Shown here: positions 1 through 9,537 of the stretch, piece after piece | How positions within the stretch are numbered: the stretch's first letter is position 1 | How the letters are laid out: every line of letters begins with the position of its first letter | Assembly (NCBI RefSeq): GCF_002165575.1 | Contig: NZ_MXQF01000003.1 | Span: forward strand, 62,001-126,000 | Origin: Pseudoalteromonas sp. A601 | Lineage (GTDB): Bacteria > Pseudomonadota > Gammaproteobacteria > Enterobacterales > Alteromonadaceae | DNA: 64,000 nt | Reading direction: 5' to 3' | Position numbers and translations under genes: made by a program | The notes under the pieces: model-generated | Database searches by the model: none | Seen by the model: the letters and a program-made list of their open reading frames with translations, nothing else | What the model was told of the DNA's origin: nothing

Positions 1-3000
1 TAGTGTAAACATCCGTTCCAGTGTAAGAAGCAAGAGCAAAGTCACCTTCTGCTGTTACAACCGCTTTTTGTCCTGGAGCTAACTCTAACACTTTAGTATC
101 AGCATCTTCAGTCGATGTTAAATCTACTACAGGGTTTGCACCAAATACTGTCGAGCCGACTACACTGTCAGTTTCAGAGTAAACGCCATTTTGATAGCTT
201 GGGTAACCTACAGAAGCCGCAATGTTAACAGTACCACCTAACATATTTGCATCTAAGCCCATTAGTTCACTACAACCAGAGAAAGTAACTGTGTCTTCAC
301 CAGCTGCATGGAACATCGGAGTTCCCCACTGCCAACCGTCAACACCATCAGCATCAATTGTGCCAATTAACGTACGGCTACGACCTGGTATTTCAGCATC
401 ACGACCTACATCATTTAGGTTCATCATAAAGTGATCATAAACACCATCATTGTCAGTATCTAAGTTCATGCGAACACCAACTTGGCGCATGTGAGTGATC
501 TCATCACGGAGCTGGATAGAAGATGTAATAAACACGCCTGAATCACAGGTCTCAGATAGATAAGCAGCAAACGTTGTACTTAAGATATCAAAATCTGCAT
601 CTGCGTTTACTTCACTTGTTGCAATTACAGATTCAGCAACTGGATAAGCCGTTGCAGCACCTACGTTGGTTACAACTAACTCGCCAACACCATTTACTTC
701 TTCATATGAGAATTCAAGCTCAGCACCCGCCTTAGGTAATGCATGATAAACAAGGTGTAAAGCGTGGTCTGAATCAGCATCTGCAGTATCATCAAATACG
801 AGTGCACCATCAAACTCTGCCATTGTAAGTGAAGGGCTACGAGCAGCTAAGTCATCTGTATCAAATGGATTTTCTAGAGTCCACTCATGTAGTTTAGTTG
901 GGTCAACTGTCATCGTTACATCGAATGTAGTTTCTGAATTAGCTGTAACCGTTACACTGCGTGGGATGTCGAAGCTCACGGCGCCGCTGTCGGCATCATT
1001 CATGTAACGCTCTTCAATTCGAAGGTCGTATGTTTTATCTTCATCAGAGAAGTTTTTAAGCGTTACAGTTTTCATGAAGCTAGTCGCTTCAGTCATGCGC
1101 TCTAAACCAAACGATAATGCAGCTTGTGCTGTTTGATACTCATCATTTTGGACCCATGCTGCAACAGGTAAGCTCACAGCTTTATCAACATCAACTAAAC
1201 CAGCTCCAATAGAGCTAATTGGTGCAAGTGGCGAATCAGGGTTAATCGAAACTGGGTCAACGGTAACGTTTAAGTCTGCCGCATTCATGATAGTCGCTTT
1301 GATTTCAAGCGCAGTACGATCTGGGTGAGCCTCACGCACAAGTGCAACTGCACCTGCTGTAATAGGACCAGAGAAAGAAGTACCTGTTGCTGGAGCAAGG
1401 CCATCTTGAGTACCTGTAGCTGCAACCATGATGTCAGTACCAGGAGCTGTAATTTCAGGTTTTAACAAGCCGTCCATTGATGGACCACGCGATGAGAACG
1501 ATGCAACAGCACCTGCTGTTACTTTACGCTCAACGGTAATATCATAAGTTGCAACTTCACCTGCTTCTAATGCTGCTTTCATCGCTGCACCAGCTGCAAA
1601 ATTAATACCTACATTAGGAATGGTAACAGCAGCATCAAAACCACCCATTGGTGCAGGTGTGCCGTCGTCAACATTATTTGCGATAAATACAAATGCCGCT
1701 CCACGGTTTTGTGCACTTAATACTTTTTGAGTAAAGTTACATGCACCCCGATCTATGATTACCGCTTTACCTGTAAAATCTGTTTCTTCTGAAAATTCAA
1801 CACAGCCATCTTGATTTTCTTCTGGGTATACTACTTCGGCATCCGCTTCTGTCATTGCAAAAGCCGTTTGTGGGCCAAAGCCTGAAGGCTGAATAACTGT
1901 TTCTTCACCGGCTACGGTGCCTGATGCCACACCTACATCATTAGCAGGGTGAGTCATCGCACCAACAGACAATGCATTAGGTGTAGTTGATGGACCACCA
2001 ATACGGAACGGGTTATCACCATCATTACCAGCAGAAATAACAACATTTACACCCGCGTCAACAGCTTGTTGGATTAAAAATTGTGTACCACCGCCAATAT
2101 AAGTATCACCAAACTCTCCGCCTAGTGACATATTAATAACATCAACGCGGTCAGCGGTATCGCCATCACCATTTGGATCCATCGCCGCTTCAAGAGCTGA
2201 TACTTGCGCAGCGCTTGGGCAACCACCACCACACACAGAGTAAACATAAAGCTCAACTTCTGGCGCTATACCGGTAACTGAGTGAGAAACTGACGTACCA
2301 TGGCTTGTTGGTGCATCTTCTTCTGTTGGTGTTTCAGGGTCATTTTCAATAGGGTCAGCATCATCACGCATAAAGTCGTAGCCGCCTATTACTTGCCCTT
2401 GTGGCCAAGTAACAGATGTTGGATCAGCTTGTGCAGCTTCATATGCTTCAACAGTACCTTCACCACCAAAGATAGAATGGGTATAATCAATACCGGTATC
2501 TAACACAGCAACCGTTTGAGTAGAACCAGTGACAGTGCCGTTAGTTACTAAAGGAGAAGCCTTAATATAATCAGCCGTTGCTGCTACATGAAGGTCGTAG
2601 TCAAACATTGGAAGTACGCGCTCTACACGTGGGTCATTCTTTATTTTTTCAAGTGCACCTGGGCTTGCTTGAACAATAAGAGTCGGAGCCAATATTTTGG
2701 TTTCCCCAAGGACTTTTACGTTGCTATCAAGAGAGAAGAGCTTGTCTTTAACTTGGTTTTGCAGTGAAGATACATTGTCATAGCTTGTACGAGCACTTGA
2801 TACGCTATACGTGCCTTGCTCCATCATATCTGCTGCAGTGGTTGCTTTTAATACCACTAAGAATGATGTTGGCTCTTTTTTATCAGCTACATCTGCTTGC
2901 GAAATTGATGTATAGCTGGTGTGTTTAAGTGCACTTTGATTTAATGTATTTGCACTAGCAGCACCTGCGATTAATACGCTGGTTACGGCAGTTGCAACAG

Positions 3001-3028
3001 CTGTTTTTTTTATTAGATTTCTAGACAT
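1..3028 (-). CDS. Secreted S8 subtilisin-like serine protease, 3' end beyond window
   Basis: At least 1009 codons are read without a stop from the ATG at 3028 to the window edge, so the C-terminus is missing. An AGGGGA ribosome binding site precedes the ATG. The N-terminus is a signal peptide (basic start, hydrophobic stretch, AGAASA near residue 25), followed by an inhibitor-I9-like propeptide. The catalytic triad is visible as Asp177 (DTGID), His243 (HGTSVSH) and Ser553 (GTSFSGP), with the oxyanion Asn in SAGNDGDN. The long gap between His and Ser holds a protease-associated (PA) insert (DRGACNFTQKV), typical of large extracellular subtilases. The remainder is beta-rich Fn3-like sequence. 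Likely an exported degradative protease; substrate unknown. Confidence 0.93.
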   Translation of the reverse strand, partial: MSRNLIKKTAVATAVTSVLIAGAASANTLNQSALKHTSYTSISQADVADKKEPTSFLVVLKATTAADMMEQGTYSVSSARTSYDNVSSLQNQVKDKLFSLDSNVKVLGETKILAPTLIVQASPGALEKIKNDPRVERVLPMFDYDLHVAATADYIKASPLVTNGTVTGSTQTVAVLDTGIDYTHSIFGGEGTVEAYEAAQADPTSVTWPQGQVIGGYDFMRDDADPIENDPETPTEEDAPTSHGTSVSHSVTGIAPEVELYVYSVCGGGCPSAAQVSALEAAMDPNGDGDTADRVDVINMSLGGEFGDTYIGGGTQFLIQQAVDAGVNVVISAGNDGDNPFRIGGPSTTPNALSVGAMTHPANDVGVASGTVAGEETVIQPSGFGPQTAFAMTEADAEVVYPEENQDGCVEFSEETDFTGKAVIIDRGACNFTQKVLSAQNRGAAFVFIANNVDDGTPAPMGGFDAAVTIPNVGINFAAGAAMKAALEAGEVATYDITVERKVTAGAVASFSSRGPSMDGLLKPEITAPGTDIMVAATGTQDGLAPATGTSFSGPITAGAVALVREAHPDRTALEIKATIMNAADLNVTVDPVSINPDSPLAPISSIGAGLVDVDKAVSLPVAAWVQNDEYQTAQAALSFGLERMTEATSFMKTVTLKNFSDEDKTYDLRIEERYMNDADSGAVSFDIPRSVTVTANSETTFDVTMTVDPTKLHEWTLENPFDTDDLAARSPSLTMAEFDGALVFDDTADADSDHALHLVYHALPKAGAELEFSYEEVNGVGELVVTNVGAATAYPVAESVIATSEVNADADFDILSTTFAAYLSETCDSGVFITSSIQLRDEITHMRQVGVRMNLDTDNDGVYDHFMMNLNDVGRDAEIPGRSRTLIGTIDADGVDGWQWGTPMFHAAGEDTVTFSGCSELMGLDANMLGGTVNIAASVGYPSYQNGVYSETDSVVGSTVFGANPVVDLTSTEDADTKVLELAPGQKAVVTAEGDFALASYTGTDVYT

Positions 3029-3268
3029 GGTTTCCCCTGGATGAGTTATGTATTATTGTGTCTAACGTAGGTTAAAAATTACATTTCGTGACCTAATATA
3101 AAGCTACACAGCAAAGCTTGACAACAACGCAGTTACATATTAATTACATAAAATCACAGAAAGCATCAAAAGAAAGAGGTAAGCCATTGTAATTTATGCA
3201 CTTTAATACAACTCACCAATTGTAAAGCTTTGTAAACGTTAGAGCATATACTTAGTAAAAGGAAACAA

Positions 3269-3739
3269 ATGGATAGCGAAGTTATTAACATATTAACAAT
3301 GGCCAAAGTCATTCAAACGGCCGTTGCGCCGGTTTTTTTGATCACAGGGATCGCTGCAACTTTAGGTGTGCTTTCAAATCGCTTAGCACGTATCACCGAT
3401 CGCGCACGCCAGCTTGAACGCAAACTAAAAGTAAGCATTGATGAAGATTTTAACCTATCACTTACCACCGAACTTAGAGCTCTGTTAAAACGTTCTCGCT
3501 GTATTCACATCGCATTTAGTTTAAGTGTGTTAAGTGCTGTTTTAGTATGTGCCGTGGTCATGTTATTATTTTTGTCGCACATTCAATCCATTAACTTAGG
3601 GGTGACTATAGGTAGCTGCTTTGTCGGCGCTATGGCGTTATTAATCTGTGCTTTTATGTCACTACTTGGTGAAGTCTTCCTAGCCACGCGCAGTATGCGC
3701 AGAGGAATGATATTTGCCGATATTGATATAAATGACTAA
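3269..3739 (+). CDS. DUF2721 family membrane protein
   Basis: A 156-residue protein whose start is set by AAAGGA eight bases upstream of the ATG. It has a hydrophobic N-terminal segment (about residues 15-38), the signature SNRLARITDRARQLE, and two further membrane segments near residues 75-100 and 105-130. This order matches the DUF2721 family of small inner-membrane proteins, whose function is not known. It is monocistronic between the divergent subtilase gene and cytochrome c'. Confidence 0.85.
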   Translation: MDSEVINILTMAKVIQTAVAPVFLITGIAATLGVLSNRLARITDRARQLERKLKVSIDEDFNLSLTTELRALLKRSRCIHIAFSLSVLSAVLVCAVVMLLFLSHIQSINLGVTIGSCFVGAMALLICAFMSLLGEVFLATRSMRRGMIFADIDIND

Positions 3740-3864
3740 CCTAAACCTTAATCATTGAATTCAATAACAGTTAAGTTTAACCGCAATATACTTGAATATT
3801 CTAACTTGCTGATATACAACAACAGCTATTCAGGTAATAAATTATCTATCAAGGGGCAAAAGGA

Positions 3865-4317
3865 ATGAAATTTAAACAGGTATTTTTAGGAACTATCCTA
3901 TCAACTCTTACACTTGGCGCATCAGCTAACTCAGCATTTGAAGAACCTAAAGACGCAATCGAATATCGCCAAGCAGCGTTTTCGATGATCCGAGTACAAA
4001 TCGGTGACATGGGCGACATGCTAAAAGGCAAAGTAGAATTTGACGCTGAGCGCTTTAAGCACCGCGCAAATAATGCAGCTGCATTGTCAAAAATGCCATG
4101 GGAAGCATTTGTTGAGGGCTCAGATAAAGGCGACACTTCTGCGTTACCCGCTATCTGGAGTGACAACGAAACCTTTAAGAAAAAAGCGGTCGCTTTTCAG
4201 CAGTACGCTGATGAATTAGCCGTTGCAGCACAAAGTGGCGACAAAAAAGTCATCGCTAAAGCATTTGGCCCTTGGGCTAAAGGCTGTAAAGATTGCCATA
4301 AGTCTTTTAAAGACTAA
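3865..4317 (+). CDS. Cytochrome c' (class II c-type cytochrome)
   Basis: A 150-residue periplasmic haem protein. A signal peptide covers roughly residues 1-21 and ends at ASANS. The haem attachment motif C141-K-D-C144-H145 lies at the extreme C-terminus, the arrangement that defines the cytochrome c' four-helix family. The family binds NO and CO and is linked to nitrosative stress relief. AAGGGGCAAAAGG before the ATG is a strong ribosome binding site. The convergent neighbour is a b561-type cytochrome, a common pairing that suggests the b-type protein could reduce this cytochrome from the quinone pool; that link is inference. Confidence 0.93.
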   Translation: MKFKQVFLGTILSTLTLGASANSAFEEPKDAIEYRQAAFSMIRVQIGDMGDMLKGKVEFDAERFKHRANNAAALSKMPWEAFVEGSDKGDTSALPAIWSDNETFKKKAVAFQQYADELAVAAQSGDKKVIAKAFGPWAKGCKDCHKSFKD

Positions 4318-4335
4318 TAAACAATTTGAATAATA

Positions 4336-4368
4336 AAAACGGCGCTTCTTAGCGCCGTTTTTATTTTT
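4336..4368. terminator. Bidirectional rho-independent terminator
   Basis: An 11-bp perfect stem (AAAACGGCGCT / AGCGCCGTTTT) with a TCTT loop, flanked by A residues on the left and a T tract on the right. It sits between convergent genes and can serve both. Confidence 0.92.
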
Positions 4369-4378
4369 CAAAGCAAGT

Positions 4379-5035
4379 TTAACTAAATAAATAGCTTAAC
4401 GGCTCTGCACCCCATGTCGTCATTAACACGAGTAATAGCACTACAAAGATGACAAATGCAGTCCAAGGTGCTTTAGTTACCGGGGTGTGATCATTTTCTT
4501 GCTCAGCGTCAGCTTTGCCTGTGATCATCGCTTTGACGAGCTTTTTGCCTTTTAAGCGATATATAACAATCGCACAAATGTGCAAAATGATGGCGTAGAA
4601 AAGTAAATCAAAATTCCTATGATGCACCCAACCTGCCCACTCAACAATATTACTCGATACGTATTGTACTAGCGGCCCATCAGTTAAAATGTCGTCAGTG
4701 GTCATTAGGCCGCTGATCAGTTGTGTCAAAATCAGAATAAAAAATGCGATAACCATATAGCTGCCAGCAGCCCCATGTCCAGGCTTAGTATCGCCAAGCT
4801 TAAATGACTTTATAGCAGCCATTGGAGAATGAATGAGTGCAGTGAGTTTTGCGGTTTTACTACCAATTACCCCCCAAATAAAACGGGTGAGTAGTAATGC
4901 TAAAGTAAAAAAACCTGCAACAAAGTGTAGTTCGAGCATGCCCTCTTCAGCGCTAAAATACAAAGTAGCAATTGCAATAACTAATAACCAGTGAAAACTT
5001 CGGATAAAACCATCCCACACCTTAAGCTTACCCAT
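4379..5035 (-). CDS. Cytochrome b561 family di-haem membrane protein
   Basis: A 218-residue protein with an N-terminal WDGFIRSFHW motif (His15) and four core membrane segments, plus a C-terminal hydrophobic segment at about residues 190-215. Candidate haem-ligand histidines are His15, His37 and those in the WVHHRNFD and ILHICAIV segments, as in the b561 / Ni-hydrogenase b-type subunit family. Likely passes electrons between the quinone pool and a periplasmic c-type cytochrome. The convergent cytochrome c' gene is the obvious candidate partner, which is inference. About 60 residues after the fourth helix are polar and unlike the core family. Confidence 0.88.
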   Translation of the reverse strand: MGKLKVWDGFIRSFHWLLVIAIATLYFSAEEGMLELHFVAGFFTLALLLTRFIWGVIGSKTAKLTALIHSPMAAIKSFKLGDTKPGHGAAGSYMVIAFFILILTQLISGLMTTDDILTDGPLVQYVSSNIVEWAGWVHHRNFDLLFYAIILHICAIVIYRLKGKKLVKAMITGKADAEQENDHTPVTKAPWTAFVIFVVLLLVLMTTWGAEPLSYLFS

Positions 5036-5157
5036 TATTAACCCCTTTAAGTAAAAATATTATTATCCCAAACTTTCACTAAGTTAGCATCTTTACTGTT
5101 CATAGTTAATTGATCTATGGCAGACTACCGATATAAATTTCATAATAAATAAAAATA

Positions 5158-5865
5158 ATGAAACTAACTACAAAGCGCGCTTTATTGAAAGGCTTTTTAG
5201 ATATGCTACCACTGTGTTTGGCAGTGATCCCATGGGGCATATTGTGTGGTTCTTTAGCTATACAAAATGGCTTTACTGCAGTTGAAACCCAAGCCATGTC
5301 TTTACTGGTATTCGCAGGGTCGGCGCAACTCGTTGCCATTGAATTAATCGCGGGTAATACTCCCTTACTGACAATTTTATTTACAACTTTTATAATCAGC
5401 TCTCGGCATTTTCTATACGGCTTAGCCGTTCGCCACAAAGTAATCAACCAACCTTTGCGTTGGCGCTTACCAGTTAGCTTTGTATTGACCGACGAGCTAT
5501 TTGCATTTTCTCATCACCGTAAGGCGTATCGTACAAAAACACGATTGATCTATGCATTAAGCGCTGGGTTTAGCTTTTATATAGCATGGAACCTATGGAC
5601 TTTGATTGGCATCCTCGCCGGCAGCTTATTACCCGATTTAACAAACTTAGGTTTAGACTTTGCGATAGCAGCAACCTTTATTGCCTTGGTTATCCCCGGC
5701 ATTAAAAACCTTGCCACCTTGGCTACAGTGATCACCGCAGGGGTTACAGCAACCATTTTAAAAAGCCACGGGTTTGAGCTATGGCTTGTGACAGCGGCAC
5801 TCATTGCCATGTCTGTTGGTTACATGATTTGTCGCTTACAAGTAACACAGGAGCATAAACTATGA
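5158..5865 (+). CDS. azlC: AzlC family branched-chain amino acid exporter, large subunit
   Basis: A 235-residue polytopic membrane protein. The N-terminal segment DMLPLCLAVIPWGILCGSLA and the downstream FAGSAQLVAIEL and SSRHFLYGL motifs are typical of AzlC, the large subunit of the AzlCD exporter (YgaZ in E. coli). The start ATG lacks a clear Shine-Dalgarno sequence; the chosen start gives the usual family length. The last codons overlap azlD by four bases (ATGA), so the two subunits are translationally coupled. Confidence 0.9.
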   Translation: MKLTTKRALLKGFLDMLPLCLAVIPWGILCGSLAIQNGFTAVETQAMSLLVFAGSAQLVAIELIAGNTPLLTILFTTFIISSRHFLYGLAVRHKVINQPLRWRLPVSFVLTDELFAFSHHRKAYRTKTRLIYALSAGFSFYIAWNLWTLIGILAGSLLPDLTNLGLDFAIAATFIALVIPGIKNLATLATVITAGVTATILKSHGFELWLVTAALIAMSVGYMICRLQVTQEHKL

Positions 5866-6161
5866 TGAGCACGATTTTACTCATGGCCTGTATCACTTTT
5901 TTCACGCGTTACTTATTTTTACACCACACGTTACCTTTTAGAGTCGGCCCTAAAATGCAGCAATTTTTGAGTTTTAGTGCACCTGCGGTCCTTACTGCAA
6001 TATGGGTACCTATTGTATTCGTCAATGAGGAGGGTATTAATCTTGATTGGCAAAACCCATATCTGAGTGCTGCTATTGCTGCAATAATTGTCGCGTATAA
6101 AACACACAACATTTACTACACAACACTGGTCGGTATGGGTTTATTTTTGATATTAAACTAA
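5862..6161 (+). CDS. azlD: AzlD family branched-chain amino acid exporter, small subunit
   Basis: A 99-residue protein with three to four membrane segments and the MACITFFTRYLF motif, matching AzlD (YgaH), the small partner of AzlC. AGGAG lies ten bases upstream of the ATG inside azlC, and the genes overlap by four bases. It converges on the yqhD-like gene with only seven bases between stops. Confidence 0.9.
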   Translation: MMSTILLMACITFFTRYLFLHHTLPFRVGPKMQQFLSFSAPAVLTAIWVPIVFVNEEGINLDWQNPYLSAAIAAIIVAYKTHNIYYTTLVGMGLFLILN

Positions 6162-6168
6162 GCGAGTG

Positions 6169-7323
6169 TTAAAGGCTAGCGAGTAAAATTGCTCGACTTT
6201 TATCTAACGTCACTTGTTCTCGCTCACCTAGGGCAGTCATACCATGGCGCTCTAGTTGCTCTACAATCTTGTCTGCCACTTCTTCGCCCAACTCATAATC
6301 ACTTAAACGTGTTGGCATATTAACACTGTGGAAAAACGCTTCCGTAGCAGCAATCGCTTGCTCAATAGCCGCATCTTCATCGCTGATATCAAGCCCTAAA
6401 ACACGCTCCGCGTACTGTAAAATTTTACCGCGCTTCGCTTCTTTTTGCACAGCCATCATACGCGGCAATACAATCGCTAACGTTTGTGCATGGTCAAGTC
6501 CATAGATTGCAGTCATTTCATGCCCAAGCATGTGAGTCGCCCAATCTTGCGGTACACCTGCGCCAATTAGGCCGTTTAATGCCATCGTCGCTGACCACAT
6601 AATATTAGCTCGCACTTGATAGTTGTCAGGCTCACTAAATGCTTTAGGGCCTTCTTCCATTAAGGTCATTAAAATACCTTCAGCAAATCTATCCTGTAAC
6701 TTGCCGCCCACATCATAGGTTAGGTATTGCTCCATCGTATGCACAAATGCATCAACAATCCCATTAGCTACTTGGCGCTTTGGCAACGAGTAAGTAACTG
6801 CAGGATCGAGTACTGCAAATTCAGGTTGTACAAATGGGCTACCAAACGGTAATTTAGAATCAGTATCGAGGTTTGATATCACACTCATCTTATTCGACTC
6901 TGAGCCTGTGGCTGGCAAAGTCAGTACTACACCTATCGATATAGCAGATTTAATCTCTGCCCCTTTAGCCAGAATGTCCCACGGCTCGCCAGAAAAATTA
7001 GCCGCTGCAGCGATAAATTTACTACCATCGATGACTGAACCACCTCCAACAGCAAGAATGTAATCGATTTGCTTCTCTTTAACTACAGCCACTGCTTTCA
7101 TGCATGTTTGGTAGCTAGGATTAGGTTCAATACCGGCAAACTCAAACCAAGTATGATCACTTAAAGCCTCAGCAACCTGATCATAAATACCATTACTTTT
7201 AATGCTACCGCCGCCATAAGTAACCAATACTTTTGCGTCAGTTGGGATTTCATTTTTAATTAACGCGATTTGTTGTTCGCCAAAATGAATCTTGGTTGGG
7301 TTTGCAAAACTAAAATTTAACAT
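6169..7323 (-). CDS. yqhD: YqhD-like NADPH-dependent iron-type alcohol dehydrogenase
   Basis: A 384-residue protein starting MLNFSFANPTKIHFG; the ATG at 7323 has GGAG at ideal distance, whereas an upstream in-frame codon does not. The sequence tracks E. coli YqhD closely: TYGGGS, AVGGGSVIDG (nucleotide binding), LTLPATGSESN, and the metal-binding region DAFVHTMEQY ... HMLGHE ... GLDHAQTLAIV. The family reduces short-chain and lipid-peroxidation aldehydes with NADPH. A LysR regulator is divergently transcribed 155 bp away, replacing the AraC-type YqhC found in E. coli. Confidence 0.94.
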   Translation of the reverse strand: MLNFSFANPTKIHFGEQQIALIKNEIPTDAKVLVTYGGGSIKSNGIYDQVAEALSDHTWFEFAGIEPNPSYQTCMKAVAVVKEKQIDYILAVGGGSVIDGSKFIAAAANFSGEPWDILAKGAEIKSAISIGVVLTLPATGSESNKMSVISNLDTDSKLPFGSPFVQPEFAVLDPAVTYSLPKRQVANGIVDAFVHTMEQYLTYDVGGKLQDRFAEGILMTLMEEGPKAFSEPDNYQVRANIMWSATMALNGLIGAGVPQDWATHMLGHEMTAIYGLDHAQTLAIVLPRMMAVQKEAKRGKILQYAERVLGLDISDEDAAIEQAIAATEAFFHSVNMPTRLSDYELGEEVADKIVEQLERHGMTALGEREQVTLDKSRAILLASL

Positions 7324-7478
7324 ACTTGCTCCATTGCTTGAATAGTGTGTATTTTCGGTGACCAAGTAATTGTAAGTGTTTAAACGCTAAATTAAAGACT
7401 AAAATCAGGCAATCACTTTTGCACAGCTGCAATAATTAATGCAATATACGAATATTACTTACCTTATGAGATAAAATA

Positions 7479-8348
7479 ATGTGGCAAGGCCTAGATGAAT
7501 TTTTACATGTTGTTGAGCATGGCAGCTTTACTCACGCCGCAAAGGCGATGGAAGTTTCAACATCCCATATTAGCCGTCAGGTTCAGCAATTAGAAAACCG
7601 CTTAGGTTCAGTATTATTTCAACGCACCACTCGTAAAATAAGCCTCACCGATGCCGGGCGTGAGTACGCCATCAAACTCAAAGCAATTAAACAAGAGTTA
7701 ATTGATGCCAACACCCAATTGCAAGGTGAGCAGCGCAAGCCAAAAGGCCTTATTCGTATTACGGGTGCAGGTGAGTTTGTCGCAACCAATGTTGCACCTA
7801 AAATTGTTGAGTTTGTAAAGCGTTACCCAGAAGTCGAGGTAGATATGGACTTTAACAATCGTAATGTTGATTTAGTCGAAGAAGGTTTTGACTTAGCAAT
7901 TCGCTTTGGTCGCATGCAAGACTCAAACTTAATAGCTCGGCCACTGTGCCCACGTGTTATGACCTTAGTTGCAAGCCCTGAATACTTAGAGCATCACATA
8001 TCTCCCACCACACCATTACAGCTGATAGATCACAATTGCTTAGTTGCCATGGGTAAGCGCTGGCGGTTTAGTTTTGCTGGTGACATAAAAGAAGTAAAAA
8101 TAAATGGAAATTGGCGCAGTAACCACCCAAGAGCGTTACTCAGCGCTACTTTAGCTGGTTTAGGAATTGCGCACTTAGCCAGTGATATTGTACAGCCCTA
8201 TGTGCAACAAGGTCAGCTAGTCACTTTACTTGATGAATACCAAGTGACAGATAATGCATCATGGCTGGTGTATCCGCGCAAGGATTTAATGCCGTACCGC
8301 GTTCGATTACTCATTGAATACTTATTAACTAGTTTTGCTGATGACTAA
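7479..8348 (+). CDS. LysR family transcriptional regulator
   Basis: A 289-residue protein with an N-terminal winged helix-turn-helix (residues 1-60, FTHAAKAMEVSTSHISRQVQQLE) and a C-terminal periplasmic-binding-like effector domain from about residue 90. Its divergence from yqhD suggests control of that gene and autoregulation across the 155-bp gap; this is inferred from layout. The effector domain ends with VYPRKDLMPYRVRLLIEYL, as in the AaeR/DmlR-like branch. Confidence 0.93.
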   Translation: MWQGLDEFLHVVEHGSFTHAAKAMEVSTSHISRQVQQLENRLGSVLFQRTTRKISLTDAGREYAIKLKAIKQELIDANTQLQGEQRKPKGLIRITGAGEFVATNVAPKIVEFVKRYPEVEVDMDFNNRNVDLVEEGFDLAIRFGRMQDSNLIARPLCPRVMTLVASPEYLEHHISPTTPLQLIDHNCLVAMGKRWRFSFAGDIKEVKINGNWRSNHPRALLSATLAGLGIAHLASDIVQPYVQQGQLVTLLDEYQVTDNASWLVYPRKDLMPYRVRLLIEYLLTSFADD

Positions 8349-8386
8349 AAATTAGGCTTTAAGTCTGTTGCTACACAGGATAAACT

Positions 8387-8905
8387 TTGACAAACAAAAA
8401 TAAAAAAACCTTCACCATGAACGACTTTTATAAGCTTAGTGCCACCAGCCTGCAAGGGCAATCTATTGAATTTAATAACTTTGAAGGAAAAGTTGTGCTT
8501 GTGGTTAACACTGCTAGCCAATGTGGCTTTACCCCGCAATATGCTGGCTTACAAGCATTACATGAAAAATATCATCAGCAAGGCTTAGTGATCATTGGCT
8601 TTCCTTGCAATCAATTTGGTAAGCAAGAACCCGGTGATGCAACGCAAATTAAACAAGGTTGTTTAATTAATTATGGTGTCGATTTTCAAATAATGAGCAA
8701 GGTAGATGTCAACGGCAAACACGCACACCCTGTGTTCAGGCATTTAAAGTCTGTATTACCTGGTTTTTTAACCCGTAAAATAAAGTGGAACTTTACCAAG
8801 TTTTTAATAGGTAAAGACGGTAACGCAATAAAACGTTTTGCCCCGTTTACTAAACCACAGCAAATAGAAAGCACCATAGCGAAAGCTTTACAGAACAAAA
8901 GCTAG
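8387..8905 (+). CDS. Glutathione peroxidase (BtuE/GPx type)
   Basis: About 172 residues. The peroxidatic site is NTASQCGFTPQ with Cys rather than selenocysteine; FPCNQFGKQEPG and the WNFTKFLIG catalytic-Trp motif complete the family signature. The family reduces hydrogen and lipid peroxides. The start is a TTG with AGGA six bases upstream; the alternative ATG at 8417 gives a more typical N-terminus but lacks a ribosome binding site. It follows the LysR gene by 38 bp in the same orientation, so co-transcription is possible. Confidence 0.92.
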   Translation: MTNKNKKTFTMNDFYKLSATSLQGQSIEFNNFEGKVVLVVNTASQCGFTPQYAGLQALHEKYHQQGLVIIGFPCNQFGKQEPGDATQIKQGCLINYGVDFQIMSKVDVNGKHAHPVFRHLKSVLPGFLTRKIKWNFTKFLIGKDGNAIKRFAPFTKPQQIESTIAKALQNKS

Positions 8906-8918
8906 CTCAGATAGTAAA

Positions 8919-8944
8919 AGGCTGTTTGTATTAACTAACAGCCT
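8919..8944. terminator. Hairpin between convergent genes, probable terminator
   Basis: AGGCTGTT and AACAGCCT form an 8-bp stem. Read leftwards it is followed by TTTTA, so it best serves the small minus-strand gene; read rightwards the following bases are only weakly T-rich. Confidence 0.6.
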
Positions 8945-8956
8945 ATTTAAATCCCC

Positions 8957-9157
8957 TTAGTGATTTAAATACTCATCAAAGTCATCATCACCTAAGTTTT
9001 TACGCAAACGCTTTTGCTCTAGGTAGTCTTCCAACTTTTTTTTCACCTTTTGCTTCTTCTTGTCGTGTTGATTGCGCCCAACCATTTCATATTCGTCTTC
9101 AACAAAATCATCATCTAGCGCATCATAACTAAATGTCTTACCCACAACCCACTCCAT
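8957..9157 (-). CDS. Small charged protein, PA3496-like
   Basis: A 66-residue ORF with an acidic front half (DALDDDFVEDEYE), a lysine-rich middle (DKKKQKVKKKLEDYLEQKRLRK) and the tail DDDFDEYL. The pattern of a basic helix followed by an acidic DDF tail recalls small gammaproteobacterial proteins annotated as PA3496-like; no function is established. There is no good ribosome binding site at the first ATG, and an internal ATG at 9085 is an alternative start. Confidence 0.6.
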   Translation of the reverse strand: MEWVVGKTFSYDALDDDFVEDEYEMVGRNQHDKKKQKVKKKLEDYLEQKRLRKNLGDDDFDEYLNH

Positions 9158-9537
9158 AAAGTGTTTGAGACCAATGCTAATTTGATATAAGCATTGATAA
9201 AGTTAAAAAGTTTAGTGCCATTTCCTTGTATGAAAAAGCATCAAATACAGCCACCCTTCTATCTTATAAAGAAGGTATGTCAGTAATGTGAATAAATAGC
9301 GCTTAATTTGAATTCTGGAAAGTGAGAGTTTTTTATCGAAACGATAAACATCTTTTATGCATTTAAATATTTTAGTCAAAATGACTAATTTATAGTGTTT
9401 CTCTAAATTTTTAAATTATATCAAATTGCATTAAAAACAATTAAAGCATTGTTTTTAATCGATTTATATTATTGGCATCAAACTTGATATCTCTTTATCA
9501 ACAAAAGTTAAATTCAACACTTAGCAGGATTACAAAA
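9158..9537. other. AT-rich intergenic region
   Basis: No ORF with a credible start is visible. The region is strongly AT-rich, with several near-palindromic T/A stretches ahead of the YggN-like gene, and presumably holds the divergent promoters of both flanking genes. No tRNA, repeat or riboswitch was recognised. Confidence 0.5.

Noticed and set aside
3849..4166. 105-codon minus-strand ORF opposite cytochrome c'
   Set aside because: It is antisense to a gene with clear haem motifs and has no family features of its own.
5115..5447. 110-codon minus-strand ORF over the start of azlC
   Set aside because: It is the complement of conserved AzlC membrane segments and has no ribosome binding site.
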